Notes: generated by a model from the letters alone, not told the origin. Counted from the first letter of the stretch, positions 17,410 to 26,251 are shown. The stretch: 64,000 nt of DNA from Paenibacillus sp. NFR01 (GCF_900111565.1 NZ_FOIK01000001.1:961309-1025308), one strand, 5' to 3'. Program-made: numbers and translations.

Positions 17410-18438
17410 TTATATTTTGCGGCAGGAACCGCGCTCCACAAAACGCGTGTCGACCTTTACCTTGGTATGTACCGTTGTCTCTTCATGAATCGCCCGGATC
17501 AGGAGATCGACGGCCAGATGCGCAAGCTGCTCTTTCTCCACATGGACAGTCGTTAGTTCCGGGGTCATGATCAGCGACTCCTGGATGTTGTCGAACCCGA
17601 CCACCGACACATCGCCGGGGATCGCAAAGCCCAGCTCCGTTAAAGCTTTCATGGCGCTGATCGCCATATAATCGCATTCGCAGAAGAAAGCCGTCGGAAA
17701 CGGCTGGCCGCTGTTTTTTAACTGCTTGAGCTGTTGGCGCAGCGGCTCCTGGGAGGAGAAGAGGGTAGGTGGAACGGCCAACATGTTGCCTTTGGCGACC
17801 CCAAGCCGATGTTCCTCAAGCGCGGCGAAAAATCCCCGCCGCCGCTCAGCGAAATTATGCAGCGGTTCGTCGGACGAAACATAGCCGATATTGCGGTGCC
17901 CGAGTCCCGCCAGATAACTGCCTGCCTGATACGCCCCCATATAATTGTTAATCTCCACAAAATGCACCGGAATCGCTTCGTAGCAGGTATCCAGCACAAT
18001 TAGCTGCGGCAGCTTCGCTGCCAGTTCAGCAATCTTGCGTGCGTCCAGATTGGTGCCGAGCAGAATAACCCCGCTTGCGCGGTCCTCGATGAGGTTCTGA
18101 ACTCCTTGTCCATATTGGCTCTCCTCGATTGCCGAGAAGATCAGCGAATATCCCCTTGCCCGGCAACGTTCCTCGATATGATGAATCAGTTCGCGAAAAA
18201 AGGGCTGCTGGTAATAATCATTATGAACCAATCCGGCGTTGGTGAAGACCAGGAAACGCAGCGACTTCCCTTTCGACTTGGCCTCGCTGGCCCGGCTGCG
18301 GACGGTATAGCCCAGCTCATCCGCCAGTTGTAAAATCCGTTCGCGGGTGTCCGGCCCAACGCCCGGTTTACCGTTCAGCGCGAGCGAAACCGCGCCTTTG
18401 GAGACCCCGGCCCGTTTGGCCAATTCCTCCATGTTCAT
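17410..18438 (-). CDS. LacI-family transcriptional repressor
   Basis: The protein has 342 residues. The N-terminal helix-turn-helix reads MEELAKRAGVSKGAVSLALNGKPGV, with hinge residues LADELGYT, followed by a periplasmic-binding-like sensor domain (about 60-340). A longer frame begins with GTG 18453, but that codon overlaps the Shine-Dalgarno GGAGG, so ATG 18438 (eight bases after it) is the better start. It faces the DUF5605 gene across a 383-bp intergenic region. That region has repeated TGTTTAGT elements near both starts, which suggests control of itself and of the 18822-21402 operon. The effector is probably a sugar. Confidence 0.88.
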   Translation of the reverse strand: MNMEELAKRAGVSKGAVSLALNGKPGVGPDTRERILQLADELGYTVRSRASEAKSKGKSLRFLVFTNAGLVHNDYYQQPFFRELIHHIEERCRARGYSLIFSAIEESQYGQGVQNLIEDRASGVILLGTNLDARKIAELAAKLPQLIVLDTCYEAIPVHFVEINNYMGAYQAGSYLAGLGHRNIGYVSSDEPLHNFAERRRGFFAALEEHRLGVAKGNMLAVPPTLFSSQEPLRQQLKQLKNSGQPFPTAFFCECDYMAISAMKALTELGFAIPGDVSVVGFDNIQESLIMTPELTTVHVEKEQLAHLAVDLLIRAIHEETTVHTKVKVDTRFVERGSCRKI

Positions 18439-18462
18439 AGTGTTTACCTCCACTCCCTGTTT

Positions 18463-18479
18463 TGTTTAGTATGTTTAGT
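18463..18479. promoter_or_regulatory. Direct TGTTTAGT repeats before lacI
   Basis: TGTTTAGT occurs at 18463 and again at 18472. The same octamer occurs twice before the divergent gene, so this may be a regulator site for autoregulation of lacI. Confidence 0.45.
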
Positions 18480-18627
18480 GTAAGGGATGGGCTGGAAATA
18501 AGCAAACCGTGAATCCATTTGTTAGGGAACGCCTGGTAGAGAAAATCCGGTTTGAAGCATCAAGGAATACAAATAAATATGTCGTATAGGAATAAAACTT
18601 TGGCAAGAAGATTCTTTCAAGTTGAAT

Positions 18628-18642
18628 GGGGGGGGGGGGGGG
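18628..18642 (+). repeat. Poly-G tract of 15 bases
   Basis: An unbroken run of 15 G lies in the intergenic region, 73 bp before the -35 box of the DUF5605 gene. Three TTTAGT elements follow directly (18647-18665). Such runs slip easily during replication. The length may also be a sequencing or assembly error. Confidence 0.8.
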
Positions 18643-18714
18643 ACAGTTTAGTTTAGTTGTTTAGTTCCTCTTTTTGAAGTTATTTTTTTAAGAGATCCAC
18701 ATATAAACTCATTA

Positions 18715-18799
18715 TTGACGTAAGAATAGCTATGTTGTAGGATGAGGGTAGGTAAACGATCTCGAATATTTAATTTTTTGTTTAGTCAATATGTTTAGT
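18715..18799 (+). promoter_or_regulatory. Promoter and repeated operator of the DUF5605 operon
   Basis: TTGACG (18715-18720), a 17-bp spacer and TAGGAT (18738-18743) form the promoter. Downstream, TGTTTAGT occurs at 18779 and 18792. Their place between promoter and gene suits a LacI-type repressor. Confidence 0.55.
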
Positions 18800-18821
18800 T
18801 GATGTTGAGAGGAGCATTGCT

Positions 18822-20321
18822 ATGTTAGCTAATGAATCTTCACAAGTAAAAGCAGTCCTAACCGTTCCGGAGCAGGTCTCCAAATGGGACATTTGCGAGC
18901 TTGTTTTGATGGGAGCGCTGGTCCACGGCAACCCTTTTACAGACGTTGAACTGAGTGCGGAATTCACGTGCGGCAGCCGGACGGTGCGCACTTCCGGTTT
19001 TTATGACGGCGATGGCGTATACCGTATCCGATTGATGCCGGGTGTAGAAGGCGAATGGGCGTTTCGAGTAAGCAGCACAGATGCTGCGCTCGACGGGTTC
19101 GAGGGTTCATTTGTCTGCACCGGCGCAAAAGCCGGTAATCACGGCCCGGTTCGTGTCCACAACACTTTCCATTTTGCTTACGAAGATGGTACGCCGTACC
19201 GCCCGGTCGGCACGACCTGTTACGCATGGGTGCATCAGGGCGAAGAGATGGAGCGGCAGACGCTCGAATCTTTGAAATCGGCTCCATTCAATAAGCTGCG
19301 GATGTGTGTTTTTCCGAAGTCTTATCTTTATAACACGAATGAGCCGGAGTTTTATCCGTTCGAAGGTTCGCTTGAAACCGGGTGGGATTACAGCCGGTTT
19401 AACCCGACGTTCTTCCGGCATCTGGAGGAGCGGATTGCGGATTTGGCGGAGCTTGGCATTGAAGCCGATCTGATTTTGTTCCATCCGTACGACCGCTGGG
19501 GGTTCGCCGCAATGACGGAAGAACAGGATGACCGCTATCTGCGTTACGTGGCGGCCCGCTTGTCCGCCTACCGGCATCTGTGGTGGTCGCTGGCCAACGA
19601 ATATGATTTCATGGGTACCAAAACGCTGGCGGACTGGGAAAGGTATGCCCAAATTGTCACCGCAAACGATCCATATCATCACCTGATCTCGAACCATAAC
19701 GGCTCGGTCTTTTACGACTTCAACAAGCCATGGGTAACCCATTGCAGCATTCAGCGCGTCGACGTATACAAAACAGCGGAAAATACCGATGAGTGGCGGA
19801 AGCAATGGAATAAGCCCGTCGTTATCGACGAATGCGCCTATGAGGGCGATGCCGAATATGGCTGGGGGAATATCACCGGGGAAGAAATGGTGCGGCGGTT
19901 CTGGGAAGGAGCCGTGCGCGGAGGTTATGTCGGGCATGGCGAGACGTATATGCATCCGGAGGATAAAATCTGGTGGGCGAAAGGCGGGTCACTGTACGGC
20001 ACCAGCCCGGAACGGATCGCTTTTCTGCGTAAAGTGATTGAAGAAGGGCCGGCCGACGGTTTGAACTTGAACCCGCCGCGTACGGAATGGGATTTACCTT
20101 GCGCCGGGATCGAAGACGAATATTACCTGTATTATTTCGGGTTCAACCGGCCGAAGTTTCGCGAGTTCAGAATGACGCCGGGCGTGGCTTACAAAGTGGA
20201 GCTGCTGGATACCTGGAACATGAACATCGAAGAATTACCGGGCCGCTATGAAGGCAACTTTCGGATCGACCTGCCTACCCGGATGTATATGGCGATACGG
20301 ATGACGCGCATCACCGAGTAA
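18822..20321 (+). CDS. DUF5060/DUF4038/DUF5605 glycoside hydrolase-like protein
   Basis: The protein has 499 residues without a signal peptide, so it acts inside the cell. An N-terminal beta domain (about 10-105, DUF5060-like) is followed by a clan-A-type TIM barrel and a C-terminal beta domain (about 425-499, DUF5605-like). Glu260 in WWSLANEYD is the likely acid/base, and Glu337 in VVIDECAYEG is the likely nucleophile. GAGAGGAG precedes ATG 18822. It is first in a two-gene unit with a Gfo dehydrogenase under apparent LacI control. I infer hydrolysis of an imported oligosaccharide or glycoside. Related DUF4038 proteins include apiosidase-like enzymes, but the substrate here is not known. Confidence 0.78.
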   Translation: MLANESSQVKAVLTVPEQVSKWDICELVLMGALVHGNPFTDVELSAEFTCGSRTVRTSGFYDGDGVYRIRLMPGVEGEWAFRVSSTDAALDGFEGSFVCTGAKAGNHGPVRVHNTFHFAYEDGTPYRPVGTTCYAWVHQGEEMERQTLESLKSAPFNKLRMCVFPKSYLYNTNEPEFYPFEGSLETGWDYSRFNPTFFRHLEERIADLAELGIEADLILFHPYDRWGFAAMTEEQDDRYLRYVAARLSAYRHLWWSLANEYDFMGTKTLADWERYAQIVTANDPYHHLISNHNGSVFYDFNKPWVTHCSIQRVDVYKTAENTDEWRKQWNKPVVIDECAYEGDAEYGWGNITGEEMVRRFWEGAVRGGYVGHGETYMHPEDKIWWAKGGSLYGTSPERIAFLRKVIEEGPADGLNLNPPRTEWDLPCAGIEDEYYLYYFGFNRPKFREFRMTPGVAYKVELLDTWNMNIEELPGRYEGNFRIDLPTRMYMAIRMTRITE

Positions 20322-20361
20322 TTTATAGGGTTACAGATTCATAGATCGAGAGGCGAGCAAC

Positions 20362-21402
20362 ATGTGGAAGATTGGTGTGGTAGGGGCCGGTTACTGGTCC
20401 GAAAAACATTTAAAAGCATGGCTGCGCATAGAGGGGGCGGAGATCGCCGGAATCTGCGACCTGGATCGGTCCAAGCTTGTTCGCAAAGCAGAAACCTACG
20501 GAATATCCATGGATTCACGATACGCAAGTCTGGATGAGATGCTGGCCGGGGCGGATGTGGATGTGATCGACATCATTACCGCACCGGACACGCATTTGGA
20601 ACTGGTGCGGACAGCGGCCGCCGCCGGCAAACACATCATGTGCCAGAAGCCGTTCGCCCGCTCCCTGGAGGAAGCGCAGGAGATGGTTGAGATATGCGAG
20701 GCGGCGGGCGTTCGGCTGATGGTGACGGAGAATTGGCGCTGGATGGCGCCTTTTCAAGAAATCCGCAAGCTTCTGGACCGCGGCGCCGCCGGACGGCTGC
20801 ACACGATCCGCTATATTCATACCGACTATTATTCGCCGCGGTTTGCGCCGGAGAATGTGCTGCCGCAGCCGTTTTTCCGGGAGATGCCGCGAATGCTCTT
20901 TTACGAAATGGGCGTACATTGGTACGATACGTGGCGGTTTCTGTTCGGTGATCCAAAGCGGCTTTACGCGGAAACGCAAAAGTTCAGCCCGCATATTGCT
21001 GGAGAAGATGCAGGATTCGTTACGCTTGGGTATGACGGCTGCATAGGACTGATGGATATGAGCTGGGCAACCCGCCGCGACCTGCCTGGCCCACTGGAGC
21101 ATCCGGTGCTGCCGAATCATCTGGAGCAAATGATCATTGAGGGCGACCGGGCCACCCTTAAGCTGTACGGCAACGGAACGATCACCATGGTGGACAACAA
21201 AGGAATGGAGACGACGGTATCCGCAAACAACGGGCTGGATTTTGAAGAAAGCCATTACCGGCTGCAGTCGCATTTCATCCATTGCTTAGATACCGGGGAG
21301 GCGTTCCAAACGAGCGGGCGGGATAATCTGAAGACGCTGGAGCTGGTGTTCGGCACGTACCGGAGTGCGGCGGAGCATCAGGTGATTCATTTCGGCGACT
21401 GA
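20362..21402 (+). CDS. Gfo/Idh/MocA-family oxidoreductase with CQKP motif
   Basis: The protein has 346 residues. The Rossmann motif is GVVGAGYWSEKHLKAW. The family EKP motif reads CQKPFA here, with Gln for Glu, a variant seen in part of the family. The region LFYEMGVHWYDTWRF supplies the active-site His. It starts 40 bp after the DUF5605 gene and should be cotranscribed with it. It probably oxidises or reduces the sugar released by that hydrolase. A role with the left locus is possible, but it lacks that locus's operator and appears to be under LacI control instead. Confidence 0.83.
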   Translation: MWKIGVVGAGYWSEKHLKAWLRIEGAEIAGICDLDRSKLVRKAETYGISMDSRYASLDEMLAGADVDVIDIITAPDTHLELVRTAAAAGKHIMCQKPFARSLEEAQEMVEICEAAGVRLMVTENWRWMAPFQEIRKLLDRGAAGRLHTIRYIHTDYYSPRFAPENVLPQPFFREMPRMLFYEMGVHWYDTWRFLFGDPKRLYAETQKFSPHIAGEDAGFVTLGYDGCIGLMDMSWATRRDLPGPLEHPVLPNHLEQMIIEGDRATLKLYGNGTITMVDNKGMETTVSANNGLDFEESHYRLQSHFIHCLDTGEAFQTSGRDNLKTLELVFGTYRSAAEHQVIHFGD

Positions 21403-21510
21403 GCTAATTTTCGCTTGTTCACCTCATGAAGTTTTTGACCGTTTCGATTCCGCTTGTTACAATGGGGTAAATTAACGGTAAATCTTCATACAGATTAGGT
21501 GGGTCCTACC

Positions 21511-21933
21511 TTGCAGAATAACTACGATACTTTAAATACATGGTTGTCTTTCTCCCAAATCTATAATGGCATCAACGATAAGCTGGAGCAGGCACTTCAA
21601 GAACGTTTCAATATGTCGTTAAAAGAGTTCTATGTGCTCTATTTCATCTCCCAATCCGGCGAAAAAAAATTGCGGCTTCAGCAGCTGCAGGACCTGGTAG
21701 GTTTAAGCCAAAGCGCGATCTCCCGGCTTGTTGCGCGGTTGGAAGCCAAAAATTGCGGCGCGCTTGAACGTGCCGTTTGCGAAGCCGACCGGCGGGGAAT
21801 CTACACGTCCATCACGGAGTACGGCGAGGATAAGCTGGAGCGCGCCTTACAAACGTATAACGAGGAACTGCAACAGGAATTGCAAACCGGCAAATTGAAC
21901 ATACTGGATGACATTATGAAAAAACTGCAATAG
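21511..21933 (+). CDS. MarR-family transcriptional regulator
   Basis: The protein has about 140 residues. The winged helix-turn-helix is visible (RLQQLQDLVGLSQSAISRLVARLEAKNCGALERA, with wing EADRRGIYTSITEYG), flanked by dimerising helices. I choose TTG 21511 because AGGTGGG at 21497-21503 lies seven bases upstream; a GTG at 21499 overlaps that site. It precedes two old-yellow-enzyme genes but is separated from them by a terminator-like hairpin and a new promoter that carries a 14-bp palindrome. The palindrome is a likely site for this protein. The signal is probably an electrophile or quinone, as for similar pairs. Confidence 0.85.
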   Translation: MQNNYDTLNTWLSFSQIYNGINDKLEQALQERFNMSLKEFYVLYFISQSGEKKLRLQQLQDLVGLSQSAISRLVARLEAKNCGALERAVCEADRRGIYTSITEYGEDKLERALQTYNEELQQELQTGKLNILDDIMKKLQ

Positions 21934-21945
21934 AACAGGCAGCTG

Positions 21946-21977
21946 GCACTCGCTCCCCGATGGAGAGGGTGCTTTTT
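21946..21977 (+). terminator. Terminator after marR
   Basis: GCACTC and GGGTGC (one G-U pair) with an inner CTCC/GGAG stem are followed by five T. Confidence 0.75.
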
Positions 21978-22003
21978 CCGTAAAACATATGCCCTTTGAA
22001 GTG

Positions 22004-22048
22004 TTGACAACGCAAGCAAACATGATAATATATATGCATGCGCATGCA
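22004..22048 (+). promoter_or_regulatory. OYE operon promoter with perfect palindrome
   Basis: TTGACA (22004-22009) and a TAATAT -10 region 16 bp later are followed at once by TGCATGCGCATGCA (22035-22048), a perfect 14-bp palindrome. Its size and place suit a MarR dimer blocking the start of transcription. Confidence 0.65.
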
Positions 22049-22087
22049 ATAATGTGGAAAGCGAATGAAAGAGGAGTGGGATTTTCA

Positions 22088-23110
22088 ATGATTAACTTGT
22101 TTAGCCCTTACGCCATTAAAGGTTTGGAGTTGAAAAACCGGGTGGTCATGCCGCCGATGTGCCAGTATTCGGTATCCGACAAGGACGGCATCGCCACCGA
22201 TTGGCATTACACGCATTACGTTAGCCGTGCGGTCGGCGGGACCGGACTAATCATTGTCGAGATGACGGATATTGAACCGGATGGACGTATCACCGATTAT
22301 GATCTGGGATTATGGTCGGATGAGCAGATCCCTGCGCTGCGCCGGATTGTCGACGCCAGTCACAGCCACGGCGCTAAAGTGGGTATCCAAATCGGCCATG
22401 CCGGGCGCAAAGCGGAGGATGCCGAAGTTCCCGTCGCTCCGTCCGCCATTCCTTTCGACAGCAAATCTAAAACCCCGCGCGAGCTGACTACCCCGGAAGT
22501 GAAAGAGATGGTAGGGAAATTCCGCAGCGCCGTAGCCCGCGCCGTTAAAGCCGGATTTGATACGATTGAAATCCACGGCGCGCACGGCTATCTGATCCAC
22601 CAGTTCCATTCGCCGTTGACCAATAAACGCCAGGATGAATACGGCCAGGACTTGACGCTGTTCGGATGTGAAGTCATTGCTGCGGCCAAAGCCGAAATGC
22701 CGGAAGACATGCCGCTGATTCTGCGCATCTCTGCCCAGGAATACGTGGACGGCGGATATGGCATTGAGGAGAGTATCGCCTTTGCCCAAAAGTACCGTGA
22801 AGCCGGAGTAGACATCTTCCATATTTCCGCCGGAGGCGAAGGACCGATTGCGGCTGCGGGCCGTCCGGGGACGCATGCGGCGTACCAGGTGCCTTTGGCT
22901 AAGGCCATCAAAGACGCACTGGATGTTCCGGTCATCGCCGTCGGGCGTTTGGACGATCCGATTCTGGCCAATGCCGTGGTCGGCAACGAAGAAGCAGAGC
23001 TGGTCGCGGTCGGCAGAGGCATGCTCCGCAATCCGTATTGGACGCTTGAAGCGGCGGCAAAGCTGAACAAAGAGACGCAAATTCCTAAACAATACGCTTT
23101 TGGTTTTTAA
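22088..23110 (+). CDS. namA: NADPH dehydrogenase of the old yellow enzyme family (YqjM/NamA-like)
   Basis: The protein has 340 residues binding FMN in a TIM barrel. The N-terminus LFSPYAIKGLELKNRVVMPPMCQYSV contains the Cys that marks the YqjM branch. The active-site pair of His lies in EIHGAHGYLIHQFHSPLTN, and the phosphate site is near AVGRLDDP and LVAVGRGMLRNPYW. An upstream extension to 21989 is rejected because GAGGAG sits before ATG 22088. It reduces C=C bonds of enones, quinones and nitro compounds with NADPH. It is cotranscribed with a second OYE 27 bp downstream and is probably induced by electrophiles through MarR. Confidence 0.88.
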   Translation: MINLFSPYAIKGLELKNRVVMPPMCQYSVSDKDGIATDWHYTHYVSRAVGGTGLIIVEMTDIEPDGRITDYDLGLWSDEQIPALRRIVDASHSHGAKVGIQIGHAGRKAEDAEVPVAPSAIPFDSKSKTPRELTTPEVKEMVGKFRSAVARAVKAGFDTIEIHGAHGYLIHQFHSPLTNKRQDEYGQDLTLFGCEVIAAAKAEMPEDMPLILRISAQEYVDGGYGIEESIAFAQKYREAGVDIFHISAGGEGPIAAAGRPGTHAAYQVPLAKAIKDALDVPVIAVGRLDDPILANAVVGNEEAELVAVGRGMLRNPYWTLEAAAKLNKETQIPKQYAFGF

Positions 23111-23137
23111 TCCAATTTTGATCGGAGGAATTAATCC

Positions 23138-24178
23138 ATGACAACTTCAACCGCAGTGCAAGCTTTGTATCGCCCGTTTACCGCAGGGACCTTGACCCTG
23201 CCGAACCGTATCGTAATGGCGCCGATGACGCGCGCAATGTCTCCTGACGGGGTGCCCGGAGCAAACGTTGCTGCTTATTACCGCCGGCGGGCCGAGAACA
23301 ACGTGGGTCTCATCATCACCGAAGGAACCGTCATTAACCATCCCGATGCTTCAAACAACAAAGATGTTCCTCATTTTTACGGCGAAACAGCCTTGAAAGG
23401 CTGGGCCAATGTCGTGGCTGAAGTTCATGCCGCCGGAGGCAAAATCATGCCGCAAATCTGGCACATGGGCACTAAAGGCCAAGTAAATGACTACTCGGAA
23501 GCGGAGATCGCCGGCATCGTTAAGGAATTCGCCAACTCTGCAGCCGCAGCGAAAGAAATCGGCTTCGACGGCATCGAAATCCATGGTGCGCACGGATATC
23601 TGATCGACCAGTTCTTCTGGGAAAAAACCAATCAGCGCACCGACGGCTACGGCGGCAGCTTGGTGGCACGCACACGGTTCGCCGAAGAGGTTGTGCGGGC
23701 CTGCCGCGAGGCCGTCGGACCGGACTTCCCGATCGTGCTGCGTCTTTCGCAGTGGAAAGAAAGGGAATATACCGTTAAGCTGGCGAACAATCCGGAGGAG
23801 CTGGAGCAATTCCTGCAGCCGCTGCTGGATGCGGGCGTCGATATTTTCCACTGCTCGACCCGTCGTTACTGGGAGCCTGAGTTCCCGGGTTCGGATCTGA
23901 ACTTTGCCGGTTGGGTGAAAAAGATCAGCGGCAAACCGACGATTACCGTCGGCTCGGTCGGCCTCGACAGCGACTTCATGACCTTTTTTGCCGAAGGAAG
24001 AAGCTCCGGTAATGCAGGAATCGAAGGGCTGGTCCAAAAGCTGGAGAACGATGAATTTGATCTGGTGGCGATCGGCAGAGCGCTGCTGGTGGATCCGGCA
24101 TGGGCGACCAAAATCCGCGAAGATAGAGCGGAGGATCTGATTCCGTTCACTCGAGATGCGCTCAGCACCTTGTCCTAA
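23138..24178 (+). CDS. Old yellow enzyme family NADH:flavin oxidoreductase
   Basis: The protein has 346 residues. The start LYRPFTAGTLTLPNRIVMAPMTR has Thr where the YqjM branch has Cys, so this is the classical OYE branch. The His pair and loop are in EIHGAHGYLIDQFFWEKTNQRTDGYGG. The FMN phosphate region reads TVGSVGLDSDF and later VAIGRALLVDP. The loop after IWHMGTKGQ is short compared with many relatives. It follows the NamA-like gene with an AGGAGG site and is closed by a terminator. The two OYEs differ in branch and probably in preferred substrate. Confidence 0.85.
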   Translation: MTTSTAVQALYRPFTAGTLTLPNRIVMAPMTRAMSPDGVPGANVAAYYRRRAENNVGLIITEGTVINHPDASNNKDVPHFYGETALKGWANVVAEVHAAGGKIMPQIWHMGTKGQVNDYSEAEIAGIVKEFANSAAAAKEIGFDGIEIHGAHGYLIDQFFWEKTNQRTDGYGGSLVARTRFAEEVVRACREAVGPDFPIVLRLSQWKEREYTVKLANNPEELEQFLQPLLDAGVDIFHCSTRRYWEPEFPGSDLNFAGWVKKISGKPTITVGSVGLDSDFMTFFAEGRSSGNAGIEGLVQKLENDEFDLVAIGRALLVDPAWATKIREDRAEDLIPFTRDALSTLS

Positions 24179-24205
24179 AGCAGCATATATTGCATCAAGC
24201 GAATT

Positions 24206-24234
24206 AAACGGCTCCTTACGGGGGCCGTTTTTTT
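24206..24234 (+). terminator. Terminator after the OYE operon
   Basis: AAACGGCTCC and GGGGGCCGTTT form the stem, followed by a T run. Confidence 0.88.
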
Positions 24235-24281
24235 CTGTCCCATAAACTTCACAGATTGATGATTATTTGTATTTACAATAA

Positions 24282-24293
24282 CCCCCCGGGGGG
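24282..24293. promoter_or_regulatory. CsoR-type operator before the metal ATPase
   Basis: CCCCCCGGGGGG is a perfect 12-bp G/C palindrome set in AT-rich DNA (TAA before, ATA after). CsoR/RcnR-family repressors bind such sites. A second, imperfect copy precedes the CsoR-family gene at 26353. Confidence 0.7.
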
Positions 24294-24346
24294 GATAGAA
24301 TGTATGATAAACATTCTCAATTAGAATCGAAAAGGAGGCGGAAAAC

Positions 24347-26251
24347 ATGGCGCAGGCTACGCTTTCCGAGAAGCAGGAGCGTTTGTCATTACATACGGTT
24401 TGGGAGAAATACGGGTCGGTCCTGATTACCGCAGGGTGTCTGCTCTTTATTGCATTGGCATGGATTGTGGGACGACAGAATTGGGCGGCTGCAGAAATCA
24501 TCCTTTACGTACTGGCCTATGTCGTCGGGGGATACCGGAAGGCGATCGAAGGATTGGGAACGCTTTTCAAAGAAAAAGACCTTGATGTCGATCTTCTGAT
24601 GGTTGTAGCGGCGGTAGGCGCGGCGAGCATCGGGTATTGGATGGATGGGGCGATCCTGATCTTCATCTTCTGCTTAAGCGGCACGCTGGAAGAGCTCACG
24701 ATGGAGAAGACAAATCAGGATATTCAGTCAATTATGAAGTTGCGGCCGGAAGAGGCCGTGGTTCTGCAGGGCGGTGCCGAGCGGAAAATCAAAGCCGAGC
24801 AATTGCAGCTTGGCGACATGGTGTTGGTGCGGCCCGGCGAACGCCTGCCGGCTGACGGACAGGTTGTGGAAGGTTATTCTGCCATCGATCAAGCCTCCAT
24901 CACCGGGGAGTCCCTTCCCGTGGATAAGTCTGCCGGCGACGAAGTGTTTGCCGGTACGATTAACGGCCAAGGTGCGCTCAAGATCAAGGTGACCAAGCTG
25001 GCGGAAGAGACATTGCTCTCGCGGATCATTCACCTGGTACAGGAAGCCAAAAATGAAATGCCGCCAAGCCAGCTGTTTGTGGAACGGTTTGAAGGCATTT
25101 ATGCCAAAATGGTTGTGGCTCTTGCAGTTCTGCTGATGACGCTTCCGCCGTTCATTCTAGATTGGTCCTGGGACCGCACGATCTACCGGGCGATGATCTT
25201 CCTCGTGGTCGCTTCGCCGTGCGCCCTTGTATCCTCCATTATGCCGGCGATCCTGTCTGGGATCTCCAATGCCGCACGCAAAGGCGTGCTGTTTAAAGGC
25301 GGCGTCCATCTGGAACATATCGGCCATGTAGCGACTGTCGCTTTTGACAAAACCGGCACTTTAACCGAAGGCAAACCGAAGCTGAGCGACGTCGTTCCTT
25401 TATCGGGTCATACCGAAGATTCGCTGCTGCAGCTGACGGCTTCGCTGGAGAACTTATCCGAGCACCCGATTGCCAAGGCGATTGTCGGGCAAGCGAAGGA
25501 ACGCGGTCTGGTTCTGGAGGCAGCTCAGGAATTAACGGCCATTCCGGGAGGCGGTATCAGCGGCAGCGTGGGGGATGCCCGGTACAAGGTTGGAAAAATC
25601 GGGTTGCTGCATGTACAGTCGTTGGCCGAACGGGAAGCGGCGATCGCTGCGAAGCTGGAAGCGGAAGGTAAAACCGTCATCTATGTCGAGGCCGGTCAGA
25701 AGCTGATCGGGTTGCTGGCCATCCAGGATGTAGTGCGGCCCAATGCCAAAGAAGCGGTAACCGCGCTGAAGCAGATCGGGATTCAAGTGGTGATGCTGAC
25801 GGGAGACCGGGCTGCAACGGCACAGGCAATCGGTGCCCATTTAGGCGTTGATGCGGTATATGCGGATTTATTGCCGGAGGACAAAGTAAATCTCGTTAAA
25901 AAGCTGGGCGAACGCGGAAAAGTTGCGATGATCGGAGACGGGGTCAACGATGCGCCGGCCTTGGCCGCTTCTTCGGTAGGCATCGCCATGGGCGCCGCGG
26001 GAACCGATGTGGCACTGGAGACGGCAAACGTTGTGCTGATGGCCGACGACCTGTCCAAGATCCCTTATGCCATCACGCTCGGACGTCGTACCACCCGGGT
26101 CATTAAGCAGAACCTTACACTGGCGATCGGTGTGGTGCTCCTCCTCGTCGCGACCAATTTCCTCGGCGAGATCAACCTGCCTTCCGGTGTCGTCGGGCAT
26201 GAGGGCAGCACGCTGCTGGTTATTCTCAGTGGTCTCCGTTTGCTCCGCTAA
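24347..26251 (+). CDS. P1B-4-type metal-efflux ATPase (PfeT/ZosA-like)
   Basis: The protein has 634 residues and lacks an N-terminal metal-binding domain. Asp334 in AFDKTGTLTEG is phosphorylated. The TGES motif, HP motif (SEHPIAKAI) and GDGVNDAP are present. The membrane metal site is Ser290-Pro-Cys292 with His618-Glu-Gly-Ser-Thr in the last helix. SPC plus HEGxT marks subgroup P1B-4, whose members export Fe(II), Co(II) or Zn(II) rather than copper. AAAGGAGG precedes ATG 24347. A C/G palindrome at 24282 and a CsoR-family gene downstream point to metal-induced expression. Which metal is exported cannot be decided from sequence alone. Confidence 0.87.
   Translation: MAQATLSEKQERLSLHTVWEKYGSVLITAGCLLFIALAWIVGRQNWAAAEIILYVLAYVVGGYRKAIEGLGTLFKEKDLDVDLLMVVAAVGAASIGYWMDGAILIFIFCLSGTLEELTMEKTNQDIQSIMKLRPEEAVVLQGGAERKIKAEQLQLGDMVLVRPGERLPADGQVVEGYSAIDQASITGESLPVDKSAGDEVFAGTINGQGALKIKVTKLAEETLLSRIIHLVQEAKNEMPPSQLFVERFEGIYAKMVVALAVLLMTLPPFILDWSWDRTIYRAMIFLVVASPCALVSSIMPAILSGISNAARKGVLFKGGVHLEHIGHVATVAFDKTGTLTEGKPKLSDVVPLSGHTEDSLLQLTASLENLSEHPIAKAIVGQAKERGLVLEAAQELTAIPGGGISGSVGDARYKVGKIGLLHVQSLAEREAAIAAKLEAEGKTVIYVEAGQKLIGLLAIQDVVRPNAKEAVTALKQIGIQVVMLTGDRAATAQAIGAHLGVDAVYADLLPEDKVNLVKKLGERGKVAMIGDGVNDAPALAASSVGIAMGAAGTDVALETANVVLMADDLSKIPYAITLGRRTTRVIKQNLTLAIGVVLLLVATNFLGEINLPSGVVGHEGSTLLVILSGLRLLR

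Noticed and set aside
21989..22087. N-terminal extension of the first old yellow enzyme
   Set aside because: It contains the promoter and palindrome; GAGGAG precedes ATG 22088, which yields the normal N-terminus of the family.
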